Shown here: positions 19,276 to 30,057 of the stretch, piece after piece
How the letters are laid out: each line of letters opens with the position of its first letter
Numbering within the stretch: the first letter of the stretch is position 1
Source of the DNA: Shewanella glacialipiscicola
Lineage (GTDB): Bacteria; Pseudomonadota; Gammaproteobacteria; Enterobacterales; Shewanellaceae
NCBI RefSeq assembly: GCF_023283485.1
Contig: NZ_JAKILU010000012.1
Location: 1 to 64,000, forward strand
Reading direction: 5' to 3'
DNA: 64,000 nt
Position numbers and translations under genes: made by a program
Notes under the pieces: generated by a model
The model's database searches: none
The model's input: only the letters and a program-made list of their open reading frames with translations
Told to the model about the DNA's origin: nothing

Positions 19276-19429
19276 CCACTACCCTTGATTGCAGCGCTTA
19301 ATTTAAGCCATCGACGGCAAAAACTATCAGCACCTATAGTAGCAGGAAGGAACGGTCAATCACATAAAATAATTGCCCGATAAAGGCTACTCATACCACT
19401 GATAAGTCGATTAAAAATCTGTTACATAA

Positions 19430-19459
19430 TAAACATCAGGCCTCAATATCTGAGGCCTG
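19430..19459 (-). terminator. Terminator of the PIN-PhoH gene
   Basis: CAGGCCTCA (19437-19445) pairs with TGAGGCCTG (19451-19459) around a 5-nt loop, 30 nt past the stop codon. On the minus strand it is followed by ATGTTTATTATG. The plus-strand side also has ATTATTT, so it may work both ways. Confidence 0.65.
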
Positions 19460-19489
19460 ATTATTTACTCAAAACAAAACTCACCCGCG

Positions 19490-20884
19490 TTAGAGATGCT
19501 CTTCAGCATATTCGGCTAAGCGTGAACGTACCACACCGTTCAAATACACGTTGGCACTGCCTTCAAAGTCTTTAAAACGCTCAACAATATAAGTTAATCC
19601 AGAGGTGACAGCCGTTAAATAGTTAGAGTCAATTTGCGCTAAGTTACCGCAACATATCAGTTTTGTGCCCTCGCCCATTCGGGTGATCATGGTTTTAAGC
19701 TGCGAAGCGGTGAGGTTTTGACATTCATCCAGTAACACGATGGAGTTTTGGATTGAGCGCCCACGCATAAAGTTAATCGACTTAAACTGAATGTTCGCTT
19801 TTTCCATAATGTAATTCATGCTGCCCGTGGGATTGACATCATTCTTGTGCAGCACTTCAAGCGTATCAGTAATAGCGGCCAGCCACGGCATCATTTTCTC
19901 CTCTTCGGTGCCGGGTAAAAAACCGATAGATTCGGCAATTTCAGGAGTGTTACGGGTCACGATCACTTTATCGTAGCGATTACGCTCAACCACTAACTCA
20001 AGCGCCGCCGCCATGGCGAGCAAGGTTTTACCGCAACCGGCAGGACCAGTTAAGATCACCAGATCGATATCGGGATCCAGCAGCGCTTGCAATGCCATAC
20101 CTTGGTAGACGTTTTTAGGCTTAATCCCCCATGCTTCAAGGTTGTTTATCCGCTCGCGGCCTAAATCTAAAATATGCAGATGAGTTGCAGTGCGTTCAAT
20201 CACTCGCCCGCAAAAATCAGACTCGGTATCGATAAGGTATTGGTTAATATAAAACTGATCATTTTCAAGATCGGTAATTGGTACTTCATGTACCGTATGC
20301 CGCCCCTGACGCTCAGTAGAAACCTTATTCAAGTGCTCCCAAAAATTGCCCTCAAACTGGTAAAAACCTTTACTGAGGAAACGAATGTCATCAATCAGTT
20401 GATCGGTTCGATAATCTTCAACCAATTGAACACCGGCGCCTTTGGCTTTAAGGCGCATATTGATATCTTTAGTAACTAAAACAACAATACGAGGATGATG
20501 TAGGTTTTGCAGGTGTAAAACAGTATTGATAATGCGGTTGTCGTTACCGTCACCTGGCAAGGCGCCAAGGGTGAAGCTAACAAGATGGTCGGGGAAGATA
20601 GACAGCGAACCGATGGCATCGGCATGGCTTTCACGATTTGGTAAGGGAACCCCATTGATAATCTGCTCTGGGGTAGTTTCACCGCCAAGGGTGTCCTCCA
20701 ATGCTCTGATAGCGACTCGAGCATCGCGGCTTACATCACTTTTTCTGTCTTTAATCTGGTCTAATTCTTCTAGCACTGTCATAGGAATGACGACATCGTG
20801 CTCTTTAAATGAATAGATCGCCAAAGGTTCATGTAGTAACACATTGGTATCCAGTACAAACAACTTTCTGTCGTTTTGTTCCAT
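19490..20884 (-). CDS. PIN-domain PhoH-family ATPase (PhoH2 type)
   Basis: It fuses a PIN ribonuclease domain to a PhoH ATPase/helicase; in characterised PhoH2 proteins this is an RNA-unwinding nuclease. The 464-residue protein begins with the PIN motif KLFVLDTNVLLHEP (Asp near 12) and VIPMTVLEELDQIK. The ATPase part has Walker A GPAGCGKTLLAMA (near 280) and Walker B-like IVLLDECQN. A stand-alone gene is normal in gammaproteobacteria; the PhoT antitoxin partner described in mycobacteria is not adjacent here. Confidence 0.92.
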   Translation of the reverse strand: MEQNDRKLFVLDTNVLLHEPLAIYSFKEHDVVIPMTVLEELDQIKDRKSDVSRDARVAIRALEDTLGGETTPEQIINGVPLPNRESHADAIGSLSIFPDHLVSFTLGALPGDGNDNRIINTVLHLQNLHHPRIVVLVTKDINMRLKAKGAGVQLVEDYRTDQLIDDIRFLSKGFYQFEGNFWEHLNKVSTERQGRHTVHEVPITDLENDQFYINQYLIDTESDFCGRVIERTATHLHILDLGRERINNLEAWGIKPKNVYQGMALQALLDPDIDLVILTGPAGCGKTLLAMAAALELVVERNRYDKVIVTRNTPEIAESIGFLPGTEEEKMMPWLAAITDTLEVLHKNDVNPTGSMNYIMEKANIQFKSINFMRGRSIQNSIVLLDECQNLTASQLKTMITRMGEGTKLICCGNLAQIDSNYLTAVTSGLTYIVERFKDFEGSANVYLNGVVRSRLAEYAEEHL

Positions 20885-21287
20885 GGCGCCTCCAGAGTGC
20901 TTCAGTAAAGTTTAAACAAACTTTTGAATCTCAATAAAAGTAACACGGCTGCAATGACTGGCAAAACATAAGGTAAAAATAACAATAAGGTTCAAGTTGA
21001 TAGCGGTTATCAGCGCCTAAAACCTTATATTGATATTGGCACCAAAGTGACTCAATAACAATATAACCACCTTTATTTGCCTGCAGCTCAAGGCAGTGTA
21101 TCGCCGCAAATATGACGCTAGCATGACAATATCCTCAACTTGCACCACAACTTTGTCGCTTGTACAATTTGTAATCTATCACAGTGGAAATTAGGCTCTA
21201 ACAAGTGATTGGGCGATTTAAATATCGTGAGTATTGGTATAACATACGCGCCCTTTGTTAGAGTCCGCCTAGAAATGAGAATTAAAG
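20885..21287. other. Divergent intergenic region, phoH2 / rapA
   Basis: This 403-bp non-coding stretch lies between divergent genes and should hold both promoters. I see AT-rich segments and possible -10 boxes (TATAAC near 21238) but no convincing paired -35/-10, operator palindrome or small gene. Confidence 0.5.
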
Positions 21288-24194
21288 ATGCCGTTCGCCT
21301 TAGGTCAACGTTGGATAAGTGATACCGAGTCAGAGCTTGGTTTAGGAACTGTGGTTCAAGTAGAAGGCCGTATGGTCACAGTATTATTCCCTGCCACCGG
21401 TGAGAACCGCATGTTCTCCCGCGCAGAAGCCCCTCTGACACGCGTTATATACAATCCCGGCGATTCGGTTGAAAGCCATGAAGGCTGGAGTCTTGTCGTC
21501 AGTGAATTGACTGAGAAAGACGGGATAGTGCTTTATCACGGTATTCACAGTGAAACTGGCGAAGAAGTGACTCTGCGTGAAACTCTGCTGAACCACAATA
21601 TTCGTTTCAACAAACCTCAAGATCGTTTATTTGCCGGGCAAATTGATCGCCTCGACCGTTTTGGGGTGCGTTATCAATGCCAAATGCTGCGTCACAAATT
21701 GGCTTCATCAGACTTACTCGGCTTGCAAGGCCCACGTGTTGGGCTTATTCCGCACCAAATGTGGATTGCCCATGAAGTCGGTCGTCGTTATGCGCCACGC
21801 GTATTACTCGCCGATGAGGTGGGTCTAGGTAAAACCATTGAAGCAGGTCTGATTATTCATCAACAGCTGCTGACCGGCCGCGCTGAACGTATTCTGATTA
21901 TCGTGCCTGATACCCTGCGCCATCAGTGGTTAGTGGAAATGTTGCGCCGCTTTAACCTGCGTTTTTCTGTGTTTGATGAAGACCGCTGCGTTGAAGCCTA
22001 TGCTGATAATGACAATCCTTTCTACACCGAACAGTTAATTATTTGTTCACTGGAATTACTGCGTAAGAAAAAACGCCTCGACCAAGCCCTCGATGCCGAT
22101 TGGGATCTATTAGTCGTTGACGAAGCGCACCACTTAGAATGGACAGAAGAAGCGCCCAGCCGCGCCTATCAAGTGGTTGAAGCACTAAGTGAAGTGATCC
22201 CTGGCGTTTTACTGCTAACCGCAACACCGGATCAACTTGGCCATGAGAGCCACTTTGCTCGTTTACGCCTGCTCGATCCAGATCGTTTCTACGATTACGA
22301 TGCCTTCTTAACCGAAGAGGACAGCTATAAAGACGTGGCCATTGCTGCCGAAGCGCTAGCAGGTGACGCTAAATTATCCGATGCTGCTATCAATAGCTTG
22401 ACCGAATTACTCGGCGAAAAAGATATCAGCCCAAGTATTCGTTTGATCCAAGCTGAGGGCATCGATAGCGAGGTTCAACAAGCCGCTCGCAGCGAATTAC
22501 TACAACAATTACTCGACCGTCACGGCACTGGCCGCGTGTTGTACCGCAACAGCCGCGCCTCGGTAAAAGGTTTTCCGCAGCGTTTATTTAACGCTTATCC
22601 CCATGCTATGCCAGATCAATATCAAACTGCCGCACGCGTCAGTGGCATGATGGGCGGACATAAATCTTTAGAAGCGAAAGCGGCGCAAGCCCTGAGCCCT
22701 GAAAAGCTATATCAAGAATTCGAAGATAACAGCGCCAGTTGGTGGAAGTTCGATCCTCGCGTAGATTGGTTAATCGAGTTCTTAAAATCCCACCGCAGCA
22801 AAAAAGTACTGATCATTGCCAGCCAAGCAGAAACGGCGCTGAGCTTAGAAGAAGCCCTGCGTACCCGCGAAGGGATTCAAGCGACGGTATTCCACGAAGG
22901 CATGTCGATTATTGAGCGCGATAAAGCCGGTGCTTACTTTGCCCAAGAGGAAGGCGGCGCACAGGCGCTGATTTGCTCTGAAATTGGCTCAGAAGGACGC
23001 AACTTCCAGTTTGCCAGCCACTTAGTGCTGTTCGACCTGCCGCTAAACCCCGATCTATTAGAACAACGTATCGGTCGTTTAGATCGTATCGGCCAGAAAA
23101 ATGATATCCAAATTCATTTGCCTTACCTTGAAGATACAGCCCAAGAACGTTTGATGCAGTGGTATCACCAAGGGCTTAATGCCTTCGAACGCACCTGTCC
23201 GAGTGGCCATGTGCTTTACCGTGAATTTGCCGAAGAGCTCTTAAATGTTCTGATAGGTAATGACAGTGACGAGCTAACAAACCTGCTCAATCATACTCAG
23301 AGTCGTTATAAAGAACTTAAACACGCAATGGAGCAAGGCCGCGACAAGCTGCTTGAAATCAACTCACACGGCGGCGACAAGGCACAGGCTATCGTCAACC
23401 GTCTTGTGCAGAACGATGATGACACCCATTTAATCGGTTCCGTTATCCGACTGTGGGATATTATTGGTGTCGATCAAGAAGATAATGGTGAAAACTCGAT
23501 CATTTTGCGCCCGAGTGAGCACATGATGTTCCCGACGTATCCCGGCCTACCAGAAGATGGTATGACAGTGACATTTGATCGCGACACCGCTTTGTCCCGC
23601 GATGATATCGCGTTGATCACCCAAGAGCATCCATTGGTGCAAACAGGGCTCGACTTGATCACAGGTTCAGAAACGGGTACCACCAGCGTAGCCATTTTGA
23701 AGAATAAAGCACTGCCAGCAGGCACCTTGTTCTTAGAACTTATCTATATGGCTGATGCCTCTGCACCTAAATCGAGCCAGTTGTACCGTTATTTGCCACC
23801 GACCCCAATCCGCGTGTTGATGGATAAAAACGGTAACGACCTGTCGGCTAAGGTGGATTACGCCAGTTTTGATAAACAACTGAGCGCGGTCAATCGTCAT
23901 ATCGGCGGCAAGTTAGTCACCGCCTCTCAGCCTATTTTGCACCCACTGTTTGCTAAGGGTGAAGAATATGCACAAGTGGTTGTGGATGAAATGGTTGTTC
24001 AAGCGAGAGAGAAAATGACTCAACAACTGAGCGCTGAGCTCGACCGTTTAGAGTCACTCAAAGCCGTGAATCCTAATATCCGTGAAGAAGAATTAGAATA
24101 CCTGCGCAACCAGATGCAAGAGCTTAATACTTATCTCGATGCCAGCCAGTTACAACTCGATGCTATCCGTATGGTGCTCGTCAGCCACATATAA
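21288..24194 (+). CDS. rapA: RNA polymerase-associated ATPase RapA
   Basis: This Swi2/Snf2-family ATPase binds RNA polymerase and promotes its recycling after termination. The 968-residue length matches E. coli RapA. The N-terminus ([19 protein letters not shown]) is the tandem Tudor-like region. Helicase motif [11 protein letters not shown] is near 175-183, DEAH is at 278-281, and motif III (LLLTATP), motif V and motif VI ([11 protein letters not shown]) are intact. ATG 21288 has a short AAAG upstream. It is followed by a strong terminator and so is monocistronic. Confidence 0.97.
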   Translation: MPFALGQRWISDTESELGLGTVVQVEGRMVTVLFPATGENRMFSRAEAPLTRVIYNPGDSVESHEGWSLVVSELTEKDGIVLYHGIHSETGEEVTLRETLLNHNIRFNKPQDRLFAGQIDRLDRFGVRYQCQMLRHKLASSDLLGLQGPRVGLIPHQMWIAHEVGRRYAPRVLLADEVGLGKTIEAGLIIHQQLLTGRAERILIIVPDTLRHQWLVEMLRRFNLRFSVFDEDRCVEAYADNDNPFYTEQLIICSLELLRKKKRLDQALDADWDLLVVDEAHHLEWTEEAPSRAYQVVEALSEVIPGVLLLTATPDQLGHESHFARLRLLDPDRFYDYDAFLTEEDSYKDVAIAAEALAGDAKLSDAAINSLTELLGEKDISPSIRLIQAEGIDSEVQQAARSELLQQLLDRHGTGRVLYRNSRASVKGFPQRLFNAYPHAMPDQYQTAARVSGMMGGHKSLEAKAAQALSPEKLYQEFEDNSASWWKFDPRVDWLIEFLKSHRSKKVLIIASQAETALSLEEALRTREGIQATVFHEGMSIIERDKAGAYFAQEEGGAQALICSEIGSEGRNFQFASHLVLFDLPLNPDLLEQRIGRLDRIGQKNDIQIHLPYLEDTAQERLMQWYHQGLNAFERTCPSGHVLYREFAEELLNVLIGNDSDELTNLLNHTQSRYKELKHAMEQGRDKLLEINSHGGDKAQAIVNRLVQNDDDTHLIGSVIRLWDIIGVDQEDNGENSIILRPSEHMMFPTYPGLPEDGMTVTFDRDTALSRDDIALITQEHPLVQTGLDLITGSETGTTSVAILKNKALPAGTLFLELIYMADASAPKSSQLYRYLPPTPIRVLMDKNGNDLSAKVDYASFDKQLSAVNRHIGGKLVTASQPILHPLFAKGEEYAQVVVDEMVVQAREKMTQQLSAELDRLESLKAVNPNIREEELEYLRNQMQELNTYLDASQLQLDAIRMVLVSHI

Positions 24195-24220
24195 ACCCTA
24201 GCTGTAAGTTGCAATAATCT

Positions 24221-24246
24221 GCCCAGCCCCAGCGCTGGGCTTTTTT
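24221..24246 (+). terminator. rapA terminator
   Basis: GCCCAGC (24221-24227) pairs with GCTGGGC (24234-24240) and is followed directly by TTTTTT (24241-24246), a textbook intrinsic terminator 27 nt after the rapA stop. Confidence 0.9.
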
Positions 24247-24352
24247 ATGGTAGTCATCAGACTTTATAAGGAAAATTAACCCTAGAGGAAGCGTTCAGGT
24301 TATACTCAAAGATGGGTGAATTTATGAGACTACACAGGTGGTTATCAATTCT

Positions 24353-25273
24353 ATGGTGCGTATCCTCTGCTTTATCTTTAGCTGTATTGTTGGCATCACG
24401 GTTCTGCCGTCCTTTAGTGCAGATACCACTACGCCTGCAGTTAATACTGTAGAAAAAGAGAATCCTCCTACACCTACACAAACGCCAAAAAAAACTAATT
24501 ACAACTACTTACCCGCTAGCGAAATCAAACAAATTACTATCGATAATAAACAATACGATTTATTAGTTCGCCCGTGGGAAGGGAAAAAGAAACTCGGCGC
24601 GGCCATTATCCTGCCTGCCACCAACGGTACGGCAGATTCTCCAGGACTGATGGCTTTCGTGCGCCGTAATATTAACCCCGCGGGTTGGGCAAGCTTAGGT
24701 GTAACGCCGCCCACTGAGCCGCCAACTGCCAATTTTGCTACTGATGCCACCGAAGTCACCTCAGCTGGCGCGGCTCAGCTCAGCGCTCCTTCTAACAAAG
24801 CGAGTCTTAAAGTTAAGCCTGAAGATAACAATAAACATCAACAGGAGCAGGAAGATTTTCTCGTTAAAAGTATGTCGCAATTAGATGCCATTGGGGCAGA
24901 CTATGCTGGGAAACGCATTTTGATCACCGCAGATCAAAGCGCTGGGTTACTGATTAGCCTATTAAGCCAAAAGAAAATTGCCAATCCTGATGTATTGATC
25001 GTCATCAATCCCTATCGTGAAGATGAACAACGTAATCAAGCACTACCCGAGTTATTAGCCAAACTTACAATGCCGATTTTAGATATTCAATCACCAGATG
25101 GACACCCTGCCTCATTAGAAACAGCTAACCATCGTAAAACATTGGCGGTGACGCTAGAAAGCCCCAATTATCGACAAACCACGTTAGCTCTTAATTTAGA
25201 CAACGAAAGCGCTTGGCAAAACTGCCTTAATACGATTAAAGGCTTTGCCGCCCGCATGAGCGGCGCGCAGTAA
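24353..25273 (+). CDS. DUF3530 family secreted protein
   Basis: I recognise DUF3530, an alpha/beta-hydrolase-like family of unknown function in Shewanella, Vibrio and relatives. The product of about 306 residues has a signal peptide (MVRILCFIFSCIVGITVLPSFSA), a Thr/Pro-rich linker (about 20-45), IIL-PATNGTADSPGLMAFVRR and a later GADYAGKRILITADQSAGLL stretch where hydrolases carry a GxSxG nucleophile. Here the motif reads DQSAG. A GTG at 24338 is an alternative start; ATG 24353 with AGGTGG upstream puts the signal peptide at the N-terminus. Confidence 0.75.
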   Translation: MVRILCFIFSCIVGITVLPSFSADTTTPAVNTVEKENPPTPTQTPKKTNYNYLPASEIKQITIDNKQYDLLVRPWEGKKKLGAAIILPATNGTADSPGLMAFVRRNINPAGWASLGVTPPTEPPTANFATDATEVTSAGAAQLSAPSNKASLKVKPEDNNKHQQEQEDFLVKSMSQLDAIGADYAGKRILITADQSAGLLISLLSQKKIANPDVLIVINPYREDEQRNQALPELLAKLTMPILDIQSPDGHPASLETANHRKTLAVTLESPNYRQTTLALNLDNESAWQNCLNTIKGFAARMSGAQ

Positions 25274-25299
25274 ATATCGGCGACATCAACAAAACGGTT

Positions 25300-26106
25300 T
25301 TACCAACCTGACTGGCGATCCTGATAAGGTTTTTGCGGATCTTTAAGCTGGCGCGTGGCCGCTATTTTACTATTTTTGCCTAACAACAACCGAATTTGGC
25401 TAATTGACTCTCGGCAAAGTAGGCTCCGAATAGAAGCCGTCCAACTGCGGTTAATACTGAGTTTAATGGCTGCGGCGGCGTCAGGAGAGGTCTGCATCAG
25501 TTGCATAGCCAATTGCTGCGCGCTCGCCATAGGTGTGTCGCTCACTTGTGTCACCAGTCCTAATGTTAGCGCTTCGTGGCTTTCGAGCACTTTAGCCGTA
25601 AGGCTCAATAGCATGGCTTGATCCTTAGGCATAATTTGCCGTAAGGCGACCAGCCCTGCCATATCGGGCACGAGCCCCCATTTCGCTTCCATGATAGATA
25701 GCTTGCTATCTGTACTTGCGATACGCACATCGGCACCTAAAGCGATTTGCATACCACCACCATAACAACACCCCTCAAGTACAGCGATAACCGGTACTGG
25801 TAGAGTTTGCCAACCTAAAGATACCCGCTGCGCCAAGTTCGCATTACCGGGCAAAAGTTTAAATAATAACTTAAGCGCTTGCATCGGTGCCGACATCACA
25901 CTTTTCACATCCAGCCCTGAGCTAAAGTGGCCTCCCGCACCAGAAAGGATCACCGCACGCACCGTAGGATCAGCTTTGATACTTTTAATTGCGCTATCGA
26001 GCTCGCTAAACATGGCATAGTTAATCGCATTCATTTTTTCGGGACGATTTAACAACACATAGGCGATACCATCATCGACGTTAACTTGCACACTTTGGCT
26101 ACTCAT
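25300..26106 (-). CDS. Crotonase / enoyl-CoA hydratase family protein
   Basis: This is a CoA-thioester enzyme of the crotonase superfamily, 268 residues. It has an N-terminal NRPEKMNAIN strand, the oxyanion hole loop GAGGHFSSGLDVKSV and a second oxyanion region LEGCCYGGGMQIALGADVRIA. EAKWGLVPDM follows, carrying the Glu/Asp that hydratases use near its start. It is most like the family annotated as putative enoyl-CoA hydratase/isomerase; substrate not predictable. No partner beta-oxidation genes are adjacent. It converges on the DUF3530 gene. Confidence 0.88.
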   Translation of the reverse strand: MSSQSVQVNVDDGIAYVLLNRPEKMNAINYAMFSELDSAIKSIKADPTVRAVILSGAGGHFSSGLDVKSVMSAPMQALKLLFKLLPGNANLAQRVSLGWQTLPVPVIAVLEGCCYGGGMQIALGADVRIASTDSKLSIMEAKWGLVPDMAGLVALRQIMPKDQAMLLSLTAKVLESHEALTLGLVTQVSDTPMASAQQLAMQLMQTSPDAAAAIKLSINRSWTASIRSLLCRESISQIRLLLGKNSKIAATRQLKDPQKPYQDRQSGW

Positions 26107-26698
26107 AAAATATTCCGTTACTGGTCAGTCCAGAATAAATGTTAACACGTTTGGAATAGTTCACTAAAAGATATAACATGAGCCAGTTTTTTGGCTTGAG
26201 TCAAAATTTTGTTAACTTAACAAATAGCTTAAAAGCAAATTATGCTAGGCTATCACCACCCAGTACGATCATCCGCCGATATTTTCTGCTGGGTAGGCTT
26301 ATTAAACGGGTAAAGTCAGTTTGTCCACAACCCTAAAGATAATCAGGATTGACAGCACCAGCAGTCCATATTGATGGGTAATTGATACTATTAATGTATA
26401 AATCGATAAACGATGCAGTTGTATGCGTGAAATGGAAAAATAGGAATTTATCGTTTAGTTCATTAACGGCATTTTCTCATTGAATGCCTATGATCCTGTT
26501 AAACTTAACATTTAGCAGAATTTAATTTAGTGAACCGTTAAGCAATATGCCGCTAATAAAATAAAGTTAATCAATAATATCTATAAGTTATCTATAAAAA
26601 ATATCAACCAGACTTGCCCGAAGAATACAATTCGTCAGTCAGACCCGAACAATAAGTGTTATCTTCAATAAATGGGCAACTAAGGATCACTAGTCAGC
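26107..26698. other. 592-bp intergenic region
   Basis: This AT-rich leader lies between the divergent crotonase gene and the receiver-CheC gene. I found no open frame with a ribosome-binding site, tRNA, terminator or clear promoter. ACCCAG/CTGGGT (about 26259-26296) can form a loose stem. The length leaves room for a long 5' leader or a small RNA that I cannot identify by eye. Confidence 0.5.
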
Positions 26699-27694
26699 AT
26701 GTCAATACCTGTACTCATCTGTGACGATTCCGCCATGGCACGCAAACAAATGGCCCGCACACTCCCTAAAGAATGGGATGTAGAAATCACCTATGCGGCC
26801 AATGGTGCCGAAGGCCTTGATGCCATTCGAGCCGGAAAAGGCGAAGTGGTATTTCTCGATCTCAACATGCCCGTGATGGACGGTTATGAAGTATTACAAA
26901 TCGTGCAACAACAGGATCTGCCCGCATTAATTATTGTGGTCTCTGGTGACATTCAAATAAAAGCCCACGAGCGAGTGAAAGCCTTGGGGGCATTAGATTT
27001 TATCCAAAAACCCGTTAGTGCTGATGCCGTTAGCAATATTTTACAAGATTACGGTATCTTAACTCTGACACAAAAAGACATCGCCGACGAAGTCCCGATG
27101 ATGAAAGTGGATTTACGCGACGCCTGCCAAGAAATCGCGAACGTCGCCATGGGGCGCGCTGCCGATCTGTTAGCTAAGTTACTCGACGTATTCGTATTAT
27201 TACCCATCCCTAATGTTAACGTACTTGAAGTGAGTGAACTCACTATGGCGCTCAAGTCTACGGAAGAAAGTACAACCGTATCAGCGCTGTGCCAAGGGTT
27301 TATCGGTGCGGGAATTGCGGGTGAAGCACTGTTGTTATTCCATGACTCTAGCTTTAAAGACATGGCAAAACTGATGGGGCTGGCTAATCCTGAAGATCAG
27401 AATACCGAAATAGAAGTGTTGATTGATACCGGAAACGTACTGATCGGCGCCTTCCTCAGTGGTATTTCTGAACAGCTTGATATGAAATTCAGCCAAAATC
27501 ACCCTATTGTGCTGGGTCGTCAATGCACGGTAAATGAGCTGATCCACGATAATTCCGAAAAATGGCATCGTACTTTAGCAATGGAGATTAATTACCGCAT
27601 TGAAGATCATAATATTCAATGCGATTTGCTGCTGCTCTTTACCGAAGACTCCATTCCCACACTGAGCTATAAACTCGGCTATTTACTCGATTAA
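26699..27694 (+). CDS. Response regulator with CheC/CheX-like output domain
   Basis: The 331-residue protein begins with a receiver (about 4-120): acidic pair ICDDSAM, phospho-Asp in VVFLDLNMPVMDG (D58 region), VVSG and conserved Lys in FIQKPVS. The C-terminal 190 residues resemble CheC/CheX phosphatases, with one good E-x2-N motif in ACQEIANVAMGRAADLLA and a second, degenerate DTGN site where Glu is expected. It probably controls phosphate flow or scaffolding in a chemotaxis-like path. It is followed after 18 nt by a PAS-GGDEF gene, so the two are one operon. Confidence 0.87.
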   Translation: MSIPVLICDDSAMARKQMARTLPKEWDVEITYAANGAEGLDAIRAGKGEVVFLDLNMPVMDGYEVLQIVQQQDLPALIIVVSGDIQIKAHERVKALGALDFIQKPVSADAVSNILQDYGILTLTQKDIADEVPMMKVDLRDACQEIANVAMGRAADLLAKLLDVFVLLPIPNVNVLEVSELTMALKSTEESTTVSALCQGFIGAGIAGEALLLFHDSSFKDMAKLMGLANPEDQNTEIEVLIDTGNVLIGAFLSGISEQLDMKFSQNHPIVLGRQCTVNELIHDNSEKWHRTLAMEINYRIEDHNIQCDLLLLFTEDSIPTLSYKLGYLLD

Positions 27695-27712
27695 TCAGTT
27701 GGATTTTACTTT

Positions 27713-28678
27713 ATGTCATATGACCAAAGCGCAATGAACGAACTACACTGGCTTATTGATATGGTGCAAACCATAGAGGTAGGATTAGTGGTATTAGATC
27801 GCCATTACAATATCCAGCTGTGGAATGGTTTTATGGAGAATCACAGTGGTGTTTCCCCTAATTCGATCAAAGGTCAAAACCTATTTACACGCTTCCCTGA
27901 TCTGCCAGAAACTTGGTTAAAGCAGAAAATGGAATCGGTTTTCATGCTTAAAAACCGTGCCTTTATCAGCTGGGAACAACGCCCATACGTTTTTAAATTT
28001 AAAAATTATCGCCCGATTACTGGCCGTGCCGATTTCATGTATCAAAATGTGACCTTGCTACCGCTAGCCTCTCTCACAGGGCAAATTACCCATATCAGCG
28101 TGATTATTTATGACGTCACTGACATCGCCATTAATAAGCTACAACTAAAAGCCGCTAACGAGCAGCTCCAGCGTCTAAGTCAAACCGATGGTCTCACTCA
28201 GTTATATAACCGCCGCCATTGGCAAGAATGTTTAGATCATGAATACGATTTACATGCCCGTTATTCAGATATCACCAGTTTAGTTTTGCTAGATATTGAT
28301 AACTTCAAGCATATCAACGACAGCTATGGACATTTAGTTGGCGACAAAGTGATTCAGCATATTGCACACTTACTCAGCCAATCATTACGTGAGACCGACT
28401 GTGCTGGACGTTATGGTGGAGAAGAGTTCGCCGTCATATTACCCAAAACCAGCGGTACTGATGCTATAAAGTTTGCCGAGCGGCTCAGGGAGAAAATTGC
28501 CTCATCAGTCATCGTATATGAAAACCTTAAAATCACGATAACCGTCAGTTTAGGCGTGAGTGAAATAGGCCCTCATATTACCAGTAGCTCTAACTGGATC
28601 TCGTGCGCCGACAAAGCACTCTACGAAGCAAAGGAAAAGGGCCGAAACTGCAGTGTTTTATACACTTCAAACAAATAA
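27713..28678 (+). CDS. PAS-GGDEF diguanylate cyclase
   Basis: This cytosolic enzyme of 321 residues makes cyclic di-GMP. A PAS domain (about 12-140, VGLVVLDRHYNIQLWNGFME) is followed by a short coiled linker and GGDEF (about 155-318). The active-site motif is GGEEF in AGRYGGEEFAVILPK, catalytically competent, and RETD five residues before it is an intact RxxD inhibitory site, so product feedback is expected. The absence of membrane segments and coupling to the receiver-CheC gene suggest control by that regulator or by a small ligand in the PAS pocket. Confidence 0.93.
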   Translation: MSYDQSAMNELHWLIDMVQTIEVGLVVLDRHYNIQLWNGFMENHSGVSPNSIKGQNLFTRFPDLPETWLKQKMESVFMLKNRAFISWEQRPYVFKFKNYRPITGRADFMYQNVTLLPLASLTGQITHISVIIYDVTDIAINKLQLKAANEQLQRLSQTDGLTQLYNRRHWQECLDHEYDLHARYSDITSLVLLDIDNFKHINDSYGHLVGDKVIQHIAHLLSQSLRETDCAGRYGGEEFAVILPKTSGTDAIKFAERLREKIASSVIVYENLKITITVSLGVSEIGPHITSSSNWISCADKALYEAKEKGRNCSVLYTSNK

Positions 28679-28696
28679 CCCATAAACATACCTAAT

Positions 28697-28727
28697 AAAA
28701 ATGCCCATCAATGATGGGCATTTTTAT
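28697..28727. terminator. Bidirectional terminator, cyclase operon / rraB
   Basis: AAAAATGCCCATCA pairs with TGATGGGCATTTTT (28697-28724), giving a stem with a T-run on both strands. It serves the plus-strand cyclase operon and the minus-strand rraB gene. Confidence 0.9.
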
Positions 28728-28758
28728 TTACAATCTGCGGCGAATACACGATAGAAAA

Positions 28759-29172
28759 TTAACGGGGGAAACCATCATCCTCTTCTTCGTCATCTTCATA
28801 ATCTTCGTCATCCATATCATCACCGACGTAATAAGTGCCCCAACCGTCGTAATCGACTTTCTGTTTTATCGCTAATTGCAATAATTGCTCAGAGGCTTTA
28901 TCGAGTAATGCGATATCCAGTTTATGATGCGCAACCGCATCAAAACAGAAGATAATAGAACCGTCTTCTAAATCCATTTCTTCGGCATCATTCACCTCAA
29001 AGCCTAATTTGAATGCATCCACTGCGGCTTTTTCAAGGCGATCAAAATTTGTCGAAGAAAAATGATGCTCAATAACATATTCAGCATCTGGATCAGAACC
29101 ATCATCAAACAAGGATTGTACTATGTCACGATTCTCGGCAAGTTGAGCTTTTAACTGACTTTCAATAGACAT
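28759..29172 (-). CDS. rraB: Ribonuclease E inhibitor RraB
   Basis: It binds RNase E and modulates RNA decay. The 137-residue protein aligns well in memory with E. coli Rra[41 protein letters not shown] and a very acidic C-terminal tail ([17 protein letters not shown]). Start ATG 29172 is preceded by GGAGACAA. Monocistronic, it ends at the shared terminator. Confidence 0.95.
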   Translation of the reverse strand: MSIESQLKAQLAENRDIVQSLFDDGSDPDAEYVIEHHFSSTNFDRLEKAAVDAFKLGFEVNDAEEMDLEDGSIIFCFDAVAHHKLDIALLDKASEQLLQLAIKQKVDYDGWGTYYVGDDMDDEDYEDDEEEDDGFPR

Positions 29173-29214
29173 GGATTTGTCTCCGTTAAGGTAACGCTGG
29201 CGCTAATGGGGCTA

Positions 29215-29958
29215 TTATACGTCATCACTCGTAAGAGTTTTACCCATAAGTGCAGCCGCCTCTTGATTTATCTCAGCAAATTTTGCCGACATGCTGGCAT
29301 GGATTTGCGCAGAAAAGTTTTTCACATCCGCTTTATCGATATCTGCGGTAGGCACTGGCGCCATCATATCGATAATCACCACACCATTATTCCAACGATT
29401 TAATTTAATATGGCTCTGACATGAGGCCACCACTGGCACCACTGGTACTCCAGCAGCAATCGCAGTATGAAAAGCGCCCGCTTTAAAAGGTAACAGACCA
29501 CGACCACGAGAACGTGTGCCTTCAGGAAAAATCCATACCGATAAATTCTTCTGTTTAATTTTTTCAACCGTCTTCGCCATCGTATCAAAGGCACTGTGAC
29601 GGTTTTTGCGGTCAATAAGAATATTACCTGACAGCCAATAGATTTGGCCGAATAAGGGCATCCACAATAAACTTTTTTTACCTAGACTCACCGTACCTTT
29701 AGGCACCGCTGTCGTGTGAGTAAAAAGATCGAAATTATTCTGATGATTTGCTAAAAAAATATAAGGACCATCCTGCACATCTTTATGTCGACGTACTATG
29801 ACTTTGATCCCAAGGATCGGTGCAACCGATGAGAAAATCTTGGCGAACATATGTACATTGTCGCGATGGCGAGGTCTTAATACACACACTAAGCCACCGA
29901 AAATAAACGCAAGCAACAAGGATACCGCCAACAACAATGATCTGACGATTAAAAGCAC
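29215..29958 (-). CDS. plsC: 1-acyl-sn-glycerol-3-phosphate acyltransferase
   Basis: It acylates lysophosphatidate to phosphatidate at the inner membrane. The start is taken as GTG 29958: CGGAG lies 6 nt upstream and the product (247 residues) matches the family length, whereas the open frame extending to 30069 adds sequence unlike PlsC. A membrane helix spans about 3-27. The HX4D motif is NHQNNFD (H72, D77). KKSLLWMP-FGQIYW and FPEGTRSRGRG (144-154) complete the acyltransferase motifs. Confidence 0.95.
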   Translation of the reverse strand: MLLIVRSLLLAVSLLLAFIFGGLVCVLRPRHRDNVHMFAKIFSSVAPILGIKVIVRRHKDVQDGPYIFLANHQNNFDLFTHTTAVPKGTVSLGKKSLLWMPLFGQIYWLSGNILIDRKNRHSAFDTMAKTVEKIKQKNLSVWIFPEGTRSRGRGLLPFKAGAFHTAIAAGVPVVPVVASCQSHIKLNRWNNGVVIIDMMAPVPTADIDKADVKNFSAQIHASMSAKFAEINQEAAALMGKTLTSDDV

Positions 29959-30057
29959 AATTAACTCCGACGATAAAAGTGGCGACAGTATAGCCACCAT
30001 GGCTTTGGGACTCAATATATTGTTTACATCTGTAAGCTGACTTGCTAACAAGCACGC

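Noticed and set aside
24324..24400. ATG at 24324 opening another frame (MRLHRWLS..) ahead of the DUF3530 gene
   Set aside because: It runs out of frame into the DUF3530 coding sequence and soon meets stops and low-quality sequence; no ribosome site.
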